From Bacteroides sp. (GTDB lineage: Bacteria; Bacteroidota; Bacteroidia; Bacteroidales; SM23-62), in the NCBI GenBank assembly GCA_011053095.1, contig DRHS01000137.1:1-64000 (forward strand): a DNA stretch of 64,000 nucleotides, read 5' to 3'. The notes under the pieces are model-generated. The model was not told the DNA's origin and searched no databases. It worked only from the letters and a program-made list of their open reading frames with translations. Positions within the stretch are counted from its first letter, which is position 1, and each line of letters opens with the position of its first letter. Position numbers and translations under genes: made by a program. Shown here one piece after another: positions 48,108 to 58,145 of the stretch.

Positions 48108-48980
48108 ATGAGCCACATTGCCAGCCTGAGTTTCGAAAAACTTAAGCCAATTCTAGACAGGATTGGTTCCGAAGAAAAGTTGGGAAAGTCCCTGGATAAT
48201 CTAAAGCTGATGTTCAGCCTTATTGATCTGACAAGCCTTAATACCGATGATACAGCAGACAAGATCAAAAAAATGTGCCTTAAAGTAAACGGAATAAAAG
48301 ATCAATTCCCCGGTGTTCCAAATGTTGGTGCCGTTTGTGTTTATCCTTCAATGGTCCATGCCGTAAAGACAAATCTTCTTGCAGAAGGTGTCGGAATTGC
48401 TTCTGTTGCTGCCGGGTTCCCTTCTTCCCAGACTTTTCTCCAGGTTAAGGAAATGGAAAGTAAACTAGCTGTTGATTCCGGGGCCACCGAGATTGATATC
48501 GTAATTTCGGTTGGCCGCTTCCTTGATGCCGATTATGAATTTATGTCAGAAGAGATCCGGAAGATCCGGGAAATCATATCCCCTGCCAAACTTAAAGTTA
48601 TACTTGAAACGGGACTCCTCTCATCCCCAGGACAGATTTACAAGGCCTCTGTGACATGCCTACAGGCGGGTGCCGATTTTATTAAAACCTCCACCGGAAA
48701 AATACAACCGGCAGCAACTCCTGAAGCCGTTCTTGTAATGTGCCATGCACTGAAAGACTTTTTTGATGAGACCGGCAGAAAGGCCGGAATAAAACCTGCC
48801 GGAGGTATCAGCACTGCCGATGAGGCACTTATGTATGCGGGTATTATTAAATCTACCCTCGGAACGGATTGGCTTGATCCAAAATTGTTCCGGATCGGTG
48901 CCAGCCGTCTGGCTAACCAGATCCTCTCGGAAATCTCACATTTAAAATCAGGTATAGCAGAGGATGTGAGCTATTTCTAA
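48108..48980 (+). CDS. deoC: Deoxyribose-phosphate aldolase
   Basis: VGAVCVYPSMV, GATEIDIVISVGRFL, KVILETGLL, ADFIKTSTGKIQPAATPE, GIKPAGGIST. Confidence 0.93.
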   Translation: MSHIASLSFEKLKPILDRIGSEEKLGKSLDNLKLMFSLIDLTSLNTDDTADKIKKMCLKVNGIKDQFPGVPNVGAVCVYPSMVHAVKTNLLAEGVGIASVAAGFPSSQTFLQVKEMESKLAVDSGATEIDIVISVGRFLDADYEFMSEEIRKIREIISPAKLKVILETGLLSSPGQIYKASVTCLQAGADFIKTSTGKIQPAATPEAVLVMCHALKDFFDETGRKAGIKPAGGISTADEALMYAGIIKSTLGTDWLDPKLFRIGASRLANQILSEISHLKSGIAEDVSYF

Positions 48981-49004
48981 GTCCTTATTCTTTGGGATAT
49001 TTGC

Positions 49005-49012
49005 TATCTTTG
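49005..49012 (+). promoter_or_regulatory. Bacteroidetes-type -7 element TATCTTTG
   Basis: TAnnTTTG match 6 nt before the in-frame GTG at 49019. Confidence 0.5.
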
Positions 49013-49018
49013 CCACCT

Positions 49019-50083
49019 GTGAATTCAACCTTTTTCTTTTACCAGGATACCACTGCAGTAGTACCCTCTGATACGGTTACCAGCATCCGCAAATTCAGGG
49101 TGGAGGAGGCAGATGATATTTTCAGAGCAATGGAAAAAAGAGAGGAGGAAATTGATTCCATTGCCCGGGTACGTGCCTACTATGCTTATTTGAGATCAAT
49201 TGAACAGGAGGAACCCGAGGGATTTGACACATCGGCAGTTCCCTATTATTTTGTGGCTGATTCACTTGTGCCGGCTGAAAATCCTTTGAGCTATCTCAAA
49301 CAGCGATTTCATTCATCCAGGGATACATCCAAGCCCGTCTTTATTGAAAAGCTTGTTGCTACCGAAACCGTTGCAGCAGAATACCCGGGAGAAAACCAGT
49401 TGTTATCATCTGTTCCCTCGCATGAAACTCGCCCTGACTGGTTACTTGGTATCATTATCGGAAGCCTGGTCCTGCTTGCCTGGCTTAAACTTTTCTATAA
49501 TAAGTTTCTTGACCAGACAATTCAATCTGTAGCCAACTACCAGTTATCAACCAAATTGTTAAGAGATCAGAATATTTTTTCCAGGAGGGTGGCATTTGTT
49601 CTGAATATAAATTTTGTTCTTGTAGGAGCTTCCTATGTTTATCTGCTGTTTGGTTTTCTCCGTATAAGGCCGTTTCCCCTGAATGATTTACTCTCATATT
49701 TTGGATATGCCGGAATCATTTTGGGATTATTGATCCTCAGATTTGTTGTTTCTCACCTGATCGGATACGTTTTTAACAGGCATTTTGAGTTTCGTGAGTA
49801 CCTTCATCAAATATTGTTGATTTATAAAAGTCTTGGGGTATACATGCTTATTCTAGTCATCGGAATAGCCTATATACGGGATGATCTGCGAGTTTACCTT
49901 ATATATATATCCGGGGTTTTACTAGTTGCTGCTTTCATTCTCAGGATCGCTAAGGGAATGAAAATCATATTAAATAATAAAGATATTTTAATTTTTTATT
50001 TGATTTTATACCTTTGTACCCTTGAAATTATACCCTTACTGATTTTTTACAGGTTTTTTTCTTCGTCGTTTTTGGCGGGATAG
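49019..50083 (+). CDS. DUF4271 domain-containing membrane protein
   Basis: Multi-TM C-terminal half, NRHFEFREYLHQILLIYKSLGVYMLILV; adjacent to hemD as common in Bacteroidetes. Confidence 0.8.
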   Translation: MNSTFFFYQDTTAVVPSDTVTSIRKFRVEEADDIFRAMEKREEEIDSIARVRAYYAYLRSIEQEEPEGFDTSAVPYYFVADSLVPAENPLSYLKQRFHSSRDTSKPVFIEKLVATETVAAEYPGENQLLSSVPSHETRPDWLLGIIIGSLVLLAWLKLFYNKFLDQTIQSVANYQLSTKLLRDQNIFSRRVAFVLNINFVLVGASYVYLLFGFLRIRPFPLNDLLSYFGYAGIILGLLILRFVVSHLIGYVFNRHFEFREYLHQILLIYKSLGVYMLILVIGIAYIRDDLRVYLIYISGVLLVAAFILRIAKGMKIILNNKDILIFYLILYLCTLEIIPLLIFYRFFSSSFLAG

Positions 50084-50100
50084 GATTAAAAGAAAGCTTT

Positions 50101-50856
50101 ATGAAGATAAAGAAAATACTTGTTTCTCAACCAAGTCCGGAAAACGGAAAATCTCCATATTACGATTTAGCTGAAAATAACAATCTTCAGATTGATTTCA
50201 GGCCTTTTATCCATGTGGAAGGTATACCTGCCAAAGAATTCAGGCAGGAGCGGATAGATATTCTCGAGCATACCGCTGTTATATTTACAAGCAAGACTTC
50301 GGCAGATCATTTTTTCAGGATCTGTGAAGAACTACGAATTACGGTTCCTGATACCATGAAGTACTTCTGTATATCAGAATCAACTGCTTATTATCTGCAG
50401 AAGTATATTGTCTATCGCAAGAGAAAGATATTTTACGGGAACGGTAAATTCTCAGACCTGATGGACCTGATCTACAAGCACAAGGAGGAAAATTTTCTCG
50501 TCCCCCTTTCAGACATCCACAAGGAAGAGATTCCAAAAACCCTCAAGGAACAAAAGATCAAGTACACTAAGGCTATCATTTACAGGACCGTCTGCTCCGA
50601 TTTGAAAGACATTCCTGTTGAGGATTATGATATGCTGGTATTTTTCAGTCCATCCGGTATTAAATCTCTCAGGCAGAATTTTCCTGCCTTCGAACAGGAG
50701 GGTATCAAGATTGCTTCCTTTGGTACTACTACTGCGGATGCTGTTGAACAGGCGGGATTCAGACTGGATGTCAAGGCTCCCATGCCTGAAGCTCCTTCCA
50801 TGACAATGGCGCTTGACCAGTACATAAAAACCCACAATAAAAATTCCGGAAAATAA
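50101..50856 (+). CDS. hemD: Uroporphyrinogen-III synthase
   Basis: KKILVSQPSPENGKSPYYDLAENN...IFTSKTSADHFF...VFFSPSGIKSL...IASFGTTTADAVEQAG. Confidence 0.88.
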   Translation: MKIKKILVSQPSPENGKSPYYDLAENNNLQIDFRPFIHVEGIPAKEFRQERIDILEHTAVIFTSKTSADHFFRICEELRITVPDTMKYFCISESTAYYLQKYIVYRKRKIFYGNGKFSDLMDLIYKHKEENFLVPLSDIHKEEIPKTLKEQKIKYTKAIIYRTVCSDLKDIPVEDYDMLVFFSPSGIKSLRQNFPAFEQEGIKIASFGTTTADAVEQAGFRLDVKAPMPEAPSMTMALDQYIKTHNKNSGK

Positions 50857-50897
50857 TCTTTTTTTAACTTAGTGGTTCACTGCCAGGAAGGATAGCT

Positions 50898-51287
50898 ATG
50901 TCCACCAAGCAAACACTTAGTAAAGATGAACGACTGAAAAGCAGCCTTGGCATTGAGGACCTGCTTAAGAACGGACATACAGAATCCGGATTTCCATTAA
51001 AAATCTTTTGGTCATATTCCGGAGACTCCCGGCAAAAATCCCCTGTGAGAGTAGCAGTTCTGGTTCCCCGTCGCAAATTTAAGAGAGCAGTTGACCGGAA
51101 TTTGATGAAAAGACGCATCAGGGAAGCATATCGACTTAATAAAAATCTAATCTATGAACCCCTGGCTGAGAGGAATTTGAACATTTCACTTATAATTTTG
51201 TTTCTGTCTGATGAGTTTATATCTTTCGAACGCCTCGAATCGGGAATGCAGGTACTGCTCCTGAGGCTTGTTAAAAAACTTTCGTAA
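50898..51287 (+). CDS. rnpA: Ribonuclease P protein component
   Basis: KSPVRVAVLVPRRKFKRAVDRNLMKRRIREAYRLNK. Confidence 0.93.
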   Translation: MSTKQTLSKDERLKSSLGIEDLLKNGHTESGFPLKIFWSYSGDSRQKSPVRVAVLVPRRKFKRAVDRNLMKRRIREAYRLNKNLIYEPLAERNLNISLIILFLSDEFISFERLESGMQVLLLRLVKKLS

Positions 51288-51292
51288 AACAC

Positions 51293-52171
51293 ATGCTCCA
51301 TAAATTGTTTCTTATATCCCTGATGTTTGCATCCCTGCCCGGAATGGCCCAGGTACTCGATACAATGTATTTTGACCAGAATTGGGAACAGACTACTAAA
51401 TCAGAGTCCCACTATTATCGTTATATTTCCATTGATACCTCAGGGGATATCAGGTTTTTTGTTGAAGACTATTTTGGAGGGGGACAAATACAAATGACCG
51501 GTACTTATAAATCCATCCGGCCTGATGATAAGGATGGCCATTTTATTTATTATTATGAGGACGGGGGAAAACAAATGGAATGCTATTACCGTGATAATAT
51601 ATTGCACGGACCTCTTCGGGAGTGGTATCCTACAGGGCAGGCTGAATCTTTTCAGGAATTTAGCGGTGGGGTTCTGGATGGGGAATTTACATCCTGGCGA
51701 GAGGATGGAAGCAAGAAACTGAATGCGCGCTACCACGGTGGAACAAAGCATGGGAATTTTCATTCTTTCTATCCCAACGGACAGATGGTCCGCAATGACT
51801 ATTTCGAAAATGACAGGCTTGTTGAAGGAAAGTGTTTCTCTCCGGAAGGCGAACCCCTTGAATACTTTCCATATGTAAAGATGCCCGAATTCCCGGGAGG
51901 TCAGCCGGCATTGTACAAGTTTGTAGAAAAAGAATTAAAATATCCCCATGAAGCTAAAAAAAACAACTTTGAAGGAGCTGTTTTGATCCTGTTCACAATT
52001 GATGAGGAAGGATATGTGAGAGATCCCAGGGTGGTAAACGGCAACCGTGATTCTTTCAATAATGAAGCAATACGCGTAGTAAATTCATTCCCCCGCTGGA
52101 ACCCGGGAGAAGTAGATGGGATTGCATCCCCGATACAGGTGAGCGTCCCTATTGAATTCCGTCTTCGATAA
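51293..52171 (+). CDS. Secreted MORN/YwqK-repeat protein with C-terminal TonB_C domain
   Basis: YYEDGGKQMECYYRDNILHGPLREWYPTGQ... repeats; FEGAVLILFTIDEEGYVRDPRVVNG...INSFPRW-type TonB_C. Confidence 0.85.
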   Translation: MLHKLFLISLMFASLPGMAQVLDTMYFDQNWEQTTKSESHYYRYISIDTSGDIRFFVEDYFGGGQIQMTGTYKSIRPDDKDGHFIYYYEDGGKQMECYYRDNILHGPLREWYPTGQAESFQEFSGGVLDGEFTSWREDGSKKLNARYHGGTKHGNFHSFYPNGQMVRNDYFENDRLVEGKCFSPEGEPLEYFPYVKMPEFPGGQPALYKFVEKELKYPHEAKKNNFEGAVLILFTIDEEGYVRDPRVVNGNRDSFNNEAIRVVNSFPRWNPGEVDGIASPIQVSVPIEFRLR

Positions 52172-52210
52172 TTAAATATTCTGTTCCGGTTTATTTCCTG
52201 CCAGATTTAC

Positions 52211-52218
52211 TAATTTTG
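52211..52218 (+). promoter_or_regulatory. Bacteroidetes-type -7 element TAATTTTG
   Basis: TAnnTTTG match 45 nt upstream of ATG 52264. Confidence 0.45.
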
Positions 52219-52263
52219 GTTAGAGTCAATTCCTATTTCCGGTATTTACCAAACTCATTAGTG

Positions 52264-55200
52264 ATGAAAACCTCATTGGCAATTTCCAGCAGGATTATTT
52301 TTCTCGTAATAATTTCAATGCTTTTCTGCTGTAAACAGGATACAGGGCGGGCGGTAGCAATTGATCCTGGATTTACATCCTATATATCAGCTTTTACTTC
52401 GGGTAATGTCAGCAAACAGGCAGCAATACGTGTTCGTCTTTCCGAAGAACTCCCGGAAGAAATTGACAATTCAATAATTGAGAACATATTTCAATTGTCT
52501 CCTGCCATTAAAGGTGATTCCTACCTGGCTGACCGAAGGACCATTGAATTCCGTCCGGACGATGAGTTTAAATCAGGGGCTACCTATAAAGTAAGTTTCA
52601 GTCTGGATAAACTTATGGAGGTGCCGGCAAATCTTAAGACTTTTACTTTTAAATTCCATACAATAGAACAAAGTTTTTCGGTTAGTCATGACGGTATCCG
52701 CACCTATGACCCCAAAAACCTCAGATGGCTGTATATAGAGGGATCCCTTCAGACTGCTGACGCCATTGAAGAGTCGGAGTTAGAGGGACTTCTATACGCA
52801 ACACAGGCTTCCTCATCCCTTGAAATTCGCTGGGATTTTGATTCTGAAGGAAGAAACCATTCATTTATAATTGACAGCATACAACGAAAAGAAGAAGAAG
52901 GACTGGTCAACCTTGGATGGGATGGGAAAAATATCAACTCAAAAATCAGCGGAAAAGAAGAAGTTAGTATTCCTGCCCTGGGTGATTTCAAAATCATGGA
53001 TGTTTCCGTTGTACAGCAGCCACAGCAATATATTTCACTCAGATTTTCGGATCCTCTGAAAGAGAAACAGTACCTGGATGGACTGATCACAATTGAAAAT
53101 GAGACTGATGTATCCTTTATCATTGAAAAAAACGAAATCCGCGCCTATCCTTCTGTCCGGCAGACCGGAAACATGAAGGTTTTTGTTTTTCCCGGTATAC
53201 GTAATATCCTTGACTTTAAACTTAAGGCCGGAAATGAGTATTCCGTAAGCTTTGAAGAAGTCAAGCCCGCCGTTCGTCTGATTGGCAATGGAGTAATTAT
53301 TCCTTCATCCAATGGACTTATTTTCCCCTTTGAGGCTGTAAATCTTAAGGCCGTTGAGGTCAGAATAGTCCGAATTTATGAAAACAACATAGGTCAATTC
53401 CTTCAGGTCAACCATCTTGACGGAGATTACCAGTTGAAAAGGGTAGGTCGACTGCTTGTCCGAAAAATCATCCAGCTCAATACCGTAGCTTCAATTGATT
53501 TTGGGAAGTGGAACACCTATTCCCTTGATCTGTCCGAATTGATAGAAAGTGAGCCCGGTGCCATCTACAGAGTAGAATTGGGTTTCAGACAAAAACATTC
53601 ACTTTTCCCATGCCAGGGAGACAATGAGGATGAAGATTACATGGAATACATTGAAGAAGAATATGAGCAGTCCCTCGAGGCCGAACTAAGCTACTGGGAT
53701 GCCGTTGAAAGCTACTACTATGATGATGGGTACTATTATTATTACGATTGGAATGAAAGAGAAGATCCCTGCTCTCCGTCCTACTATGGCAAGCATAGAT
53801 CAGTAGCCAGGAATGTATTGGCCTCAGATCTCGGCATAATTGCCAAGGGCGGATCGGATAATTCCATGTCTGTGGCCATAACTGATTTGCGCACAACAGA
53901 GCCTCTTTCAGGAGTTGAAATTGAGATTTACAATTATCAGCAGCAACCTATCGGATCAATAAGGACTGATGACAATGGGCTAGCCTCAGTATCCCTCGAA
54001 AATAAACCCTTCCTCCTTATTGCACTTCTGGGTAAACAAAGAGGTTATCTCCGGCTGGATGATGGTTCTTCTCTCTCACTAAGCCGATTTGATGTTTCCG
54101 GAAATGTTATTCAAAAGGGTGTAAAAGCATTTATCTATGGTGAAAGGGGAGTCTGGCGCCCCGGAGACACCCTGTTTTTAACCTTCATGCTGGAAGACCG
54201 TAAACAGCTGCTGCCTCCGGATCATCCTGTGAAATTCGAGCTTTTAAATCCTCAGGGGCAACTAGTTAAGAAAATGATCCGCAGCAGTTCTGTACATGGT
54301 TTTTATTCCTTTGTTACAGCAACACTTCCAGACGCTCCCACAGGAAACTGGACGGCAAGAATAAAGATCGGTGGACTCACATTTACAAAGTGGTTGAGAA
54401 TTGAAACGGTAAAACCAAACCGAATGAAGATCAACCTTGATTTTGGCACTGAAATGTTGTCCGTTGCAGATCCTTCTGTTCGTGGAAAACTGGAGGTTGC
54501 CTGGTTGCATGGAGCCGTAGCAAGAAATCTCAGGGCTAATGTTTCTGTTGTCTTGAATCAGATGAATACAAGGTTTGACAAATTTCGGGATTACAATTTT
54601 GACGATCCGGTTCGCACATACTATGCAGAAGAACATACACTTTTTGATGGACGGCTTGGTGAAACAGGTAAAGCTTCATTCTCAACAAATATCCGTACGG
54701 GTACCTCCAGTCCGGGAATGCTCAGGGCCAGCTTTATTACCCGTGTATTCGAGGAAAGCGGAGAATTCAGTATAGACCGTCATTCCGTTCCTTTTTCCCC
54801 CTACTCAGGTTATGTGGGTATAAAAACCCCAAAGGGTGATAAAGCCCGTGGAATGCTCCTGACCGATACAACCCATATTGTAGAACTTGTTACTGTGGAT
54901 CCGGACGGGAATCCTGTGGACCGGAACAACCTGGATGTTAAAATCTATAAGGTTTCTTGGCGGTGGTGGTGGGACGCCGGTTATGATAATCTCGCTTCCT
55001 ATGTTGGTGGCTCTGAACATCAGCCGGTACATTCATCAAAGGTTAATATCAGCGGAGGGAAAGGAAGCTTCAGTTTCAGGATTGATTACCCGGAGTGGGG
55101 GCGCTACATGATAAGGGTTATTGACCCTGTAAGTGGCCATGCCAGTGGTAAGATTGTATATATTGATTGGGCCGGATGGGCCGGCAGGGCACAAAGAGAA

Positions 55201-57837
55201 AATCCGGGAGGTGCAGCAATGCTGAGTTTCAGTGCCGATAAGCAAATCTACCAGGTCGGTGAAATTGCCAATATTTCAATTCCTTCATCCGGTAAGGGCA
55301 GGGCTCTTGTCAGTATTGAAAACGGTTCGGGTGTTATTGAAGCCCACTGGGTTGAAGCAACTATGCCTGAAACCAGGTTTAATTTTGAAGTAAAACCTGA
55401 AATGGCCCCTAATATATATGTTAATATCAGCCTGATACAACCTCATATTCAATCCGATAATGACCTTCCGATCCGTCTTTACGGCGTGATCCCTCTGATG
55501 GTTGAAGATCCTCAGACAAGGCTTCATCCGGAGATTGAAATGCCAGACGTTCTTCGTCCGGAAGAAAAAGTCAGTGTAAAAATAAGTGAACGGGATGGTA
55601 AAGAATGTTCCTATACAATTGCAATGGTTGATGAGGGACTCCTGGATCTTACCCGGTTTTCCACACCAAGTCCATGGGATCATTTCTATGCACGTGAGGC
55701 ACTTGGTGTCCGGACATGGGATGTTTATGATGCAGTCCTTGGAGCTTATGGAGGAAAAATTGAACAAATTTTTGCCATCGGTGGGGGATTTGATGAAGAT
55801 GAAGCCGGAGAAGATTCAAAATCAAGAGCCATGCGTTTTAAGCCCATGGTAAGGTTCATTGGTCCATTTACCCTTGGCAAGGGACAATCGCATTCCCACT
55901 CCATTGAGATGCCTAATTATGTGGGTTCAGTAAGAACGATGGTAATTGCCGGAGACCAGTTTGCATATGGAAAAGTAGAGAAAGCAACACCTGTAAAAAA
56001 ACCGCTGATGGTACTCGCAACCCTCCCTAGAGTGCTTGGTCCCGGTGAGGAAGTAAGTCTGCCCGTAACCGTCTTTGCAATGGAGGAAAATATCCGGAAT
56101 GTAACAGTTGAAGTGAAAACAAATGAACTGTTGGAGATTACAGGAGGGGATAAAAAACGGATGAGCTTTGAAACTACCGGAGATAAACTTGAAACATTTA
56201 ATATCACAGTAGGCAACAGGATTGGTATAGGTAAAGTTGAGGTTATTGCAAACAGTGGAACGGAAACCGCGTCGTACGATATTGAAATTGAAGTACGCAA
56301 TCCAAATCCGCCCGTAGCTGATTTTATTGACGAAGTGGTTGAACCCGGTCAATCTCTGGAAAAATCATATACCTTCCCCGGAATGCCCGGCACCAACAGC
56401 TCAACGCTGGAGGTCTCAAATATTCCACCAATTGATTTCGGAAGAAGGCTTAAATACCTTCTGGGTTATCCGCATGGATGTGTAGAACAAACGACCTCAG
56501 CAGCTTTTCCGCAATTGTTCATCGCTGATGTTACAGATCTTGATGATGCCCTGAAAGCTAAAACCGAGACAAATATTAAAGCTGCCATCAAACGTCTGCA
56601 AACATTCCTGCTGCCTTCCGGTGGACTTTCATACTGGCCGGGGTCAAGTGAGACAAACCTCTGGGCAACATCATACGCCGGACATTTTCTGTTGGAAGCT
56701 GAGAACAGGGGGTTTGCAATACCTGCTAATTTTAAAAACCAGTGGACCAGGTTTCAGAGTAAGGAATCCCGTCGATGGAGAAAAAACGCCGATCAATTCA
56801 GGCAGGATGACCTGATACAGGCTTATCGTCTTTATACCCTCGCTCTCGCAGGTAAGCCTGAACTTGGAGCCATGAACCGGTTACGGGAGATGGACGTATC
56901 GGTTCAGTCACGGTGGCGCCTTGCAGCGGCTTATGCCCTTGCCGGACAAATAAGCACCGCTGAAGAGCTTGTCGTGGAGGGAGTTCCGGATATCAAGGAA
57001 TACTCCGGATTCAACTATAGCTACGGATCCCGTGAAAGAGACCTTGCAATGATACTTGAAACCCTCGTTCTTTTAGACAAAAGAAGCGAAGGAGCAATCC
57101 TGGCCAGGAAGATTTCAGATGAACTTCGAAGCAGAAGATGGATGAGCACCCAGACGACTGCTTATTGCCTGATGGCCATGTCTAAGTTTGCCGGAACCGA
57201 GGGTGTATCCAAAGAATTGAGCTTTGCCTATCAGATTAATGACGGAAAGAATACCAGCGCCAATACCAGGCTCTCCATTGCTCAAATTGATCTTGATCCC
57301 GGAGATGAACCCGGAGGTAAGATTCATCTGGAAAACCGGGGTGAAGGAATAATTTTTGTGAGAATCAGCATGGAAGGTACCCCCACCGCTGGAACAGAAA
57401 TTGCCTCAGAGAACAATCTGAAAATGAATGTCAGGTACACTGACATGGGAGGAAGCCCGTTAAATGTTTCAACCTTGCAGCAAGGTACAGACTTCCTGGC
57501 ACATGTAAGCCTTTCAAATCCATATGGAGTGAATATTTACAAAGACATGGCACTTAATCAGATTTTTCCTTCCGGATGGGAGATCCATAACACACGTATG
57601 GATGAATCAGGGTCTGTTCATGCTCGAGATCAGCCTGAATACCAGGATATTCGCGATGACAGGGTATATACATATTTTGATATTAAAAGACAGGGCCGCA
57701 ATAACTATGTGATTCAGCTAAATGCTGCTTACCTGGGACGATTTTATTTACCCGCAGTATATTGTGAAGCAATGTATGATGAAACAGTAAATGCCCTTAG
57801 TCCGGGACAGTGGGTTGAGGTTGTTAAAACAAAATAG
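52264..57837 (+). CDS. Alpha-2-macroglobulin family lipoprotein
   Basis: Lipobox SMLFCC; MG-domain motif YGERGVWRPGDTLFLTFML; thioester motif YPHGCVEQTTSAAFPQL. Confidence 0.93.
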   Translation: MKTSLAISSRIIFLVIISMLFCCKQDTGRAVAIDPGFTSYISAFTSGNVSKQAAIRVRLSEELPEEIDNSIIENIFQLSPAIKGDSYLADRRTIEFRPDDEFKSGATYKVSFSLDKLMEVPANLKTFTFKFHTIEQSFSVSHDGIRTYDPKNLRWLYIEGSLQTADAIEESELEGLLYATQASSSLEIRWDFDSEGRNHSFIIDSIQRKEEEGLVNLGWDGKNINSKISGKEEVSIPALGDFKIMDVSVVQQPQQYISLRFSDPLKEKQYLDGLITIENETDVSFIIEKNEIRAYPSVRQTGNMKVFVFPGIRNILDFKLKAGNEYSVSFEEVKPAVRLIGNGVIIPSSNGLIFPFEAVNLKAVEVRIVRIYENNIGQFLQVNHLDGDYQLKRVGRLLVRKIIQLNTVASIDFGKWNTYSLDLSELIESEPGAIYRVELGFRQKHSLFPCQGDNEDEDYMEYIEEEYEQSLEAELSYWDAVESYYYDDGYYYYYDWNEREDPCSPSYYGKHRSVARNVLASDLGIIAKGGSDNSMSVAITDLRTTEPLSGVEIEIYNYQQQPIGSIRTDDNGLASVSLENKPFLLIALLGKQRGYLRLDDGSSLSLSRFDVSGNVIQKGVKAFIYGERGVWRPGDTLFLTFMLEDRKQLLPPDHPVKFELLNPQGQLVKKMIRSSSVHGFYSFVTATLPDAPTGNWTARIKIGGLTFTKWLRIETVKPNRMKINLDFGTEMLSVADPSVRGKLEVAWLHGAVARNLRANVSVVLNQMNTRFDKFRDYNFDDPVRTYYAEEHTLFDGRLGETGKASFSTNIRTGTSSPGMLRASFITRVFEESGEFSIDRHSVPFSPYSGYVGIKTPKGDKARGMLLTDTTHIVELVTVDPDGNPVDRNNLDVKIYKVSWRWWWDAGYDNLASYVGGSEHQPVHSSKVNISGGKGSFSFRIDYPEWGRYMIRVIDPVSGHASGKIVYIDWAGWAGRAQRENPGGAAMLSFSADKQIYQVGEIANISIPSSGKGRALVSIENGSGVIEAHWVEATMPETRFNFEVKPEMAPNIYVNISLIQPHIQSDNDLPIRLYGVIPLMVEDPQTRLHPEIEMPDVLRPEEKVSVKISERDGKECSYTIAMVDEGLLDLTRFSTPSPWDHFYAREALGVRTWDVYDAVLGAYGGKIEQIFAIGGGFDEDEAGEDSKSRAMRFKPMVRFIGPFTLGKGQSHSHSIEMPNYVGSVRTMVIAGDQFAYGKVEKATPVKKPLMVLATLPRVLGPGEEVSLPVTVFAMEENIRNVTVEVKTNELLEITGGDKKRMSFETTGDKLETFNITVGNRIGIGKVEVIANSGTETASYDIEIEVRNPNPPVADFIDEVVEPGQSLEKSYTFPGMPGTNSSTLEVSNIPPIDFGRRLKYLLGYPHGCVEQTTSAAFPQLFIADVTDLDDALKAKTETNIKAAIKRLQTFLLPSGGLSYWPGSSETNLWATSYAGHFLLEAENRGFAIPANFKNQWTRFQSKESRRWRKNADQFRQDDLIQAYRLYTLALAGKPELGAMNRLREMDVSVQSRWRLAAAYALAGQISTAEELVVEGVPDIKEYSGFNYSYGSRERDLAMILETLVLLDKRSEGAILARKISDELRSRRWMSTQTTAYCLMAMSKFAGTEGVSKELSFAYQINDGKNTSANTRLSIAQIDLDPGDEPGGKIHLENRGEGIIFVRISMEGTPTAGTEIASENNLKMNVRYTDMGGSPLNVSTLQQGTDFLAHVSLSNPYGVNIYKDMALNQIFPSGWEIHNTRMDESGSVHARDQPEYQDIRDDRVYTYFDIKRQGRNNYVIQLNAAYLGRFYLPAVYCEAMYDETVNALSPGQWVEVVKTK

Positions 57838-57848
57838 ATAAATTAATT

Positions 57849-58103
57849 ATGGCGTATAATGAATTTCTTGCTGAGCGCATAAAACTTGTCCTTAAGGAGA
57901 AAACGGTGCCCTTTACCGAAAAAGCGATGATGGGTGGACTTACTTTTATGATAGACGACAAAATGTGTGTGGGTATTGTTAAAGATAGCCTTATGGCAAG
58001 AATCGACCCGGAGGGGTATGATCTGGACACGGATCTTGAATATTGGATCGATCTTGCTCTTGAGTATAATCCAAAGGCCAGGTCAAGCAAAAAGAAAACC
58101 TAA
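57849..58103 (+). CDS. TfoX/Sxy N-terminal-domain family protein
   Basis: ERIKLVLKEKTVPFTEKAMMGGLTFMIDDKMCVGIVKDSLMARIDPE. Confidence 0.88.
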   Translation: MAYNEFLAERIKLVLKEKTVPFTEKAMMGGLTFMIDDKMCVGIVKDSLMARIDPEGYDLDTDLEYWIDLALEYNPKARSSKKKT

Positions 58104-58145
58104 CCAAACCGGGGCCGCCCCTGCGATGCTTTGCTGTTGAAATAC

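Noticed and set aside
55285-55767. 160-aa minus-strand ORF
   Set aside because: Antisense within the alpha-2-macroglobulin gene; no recognisable domain.
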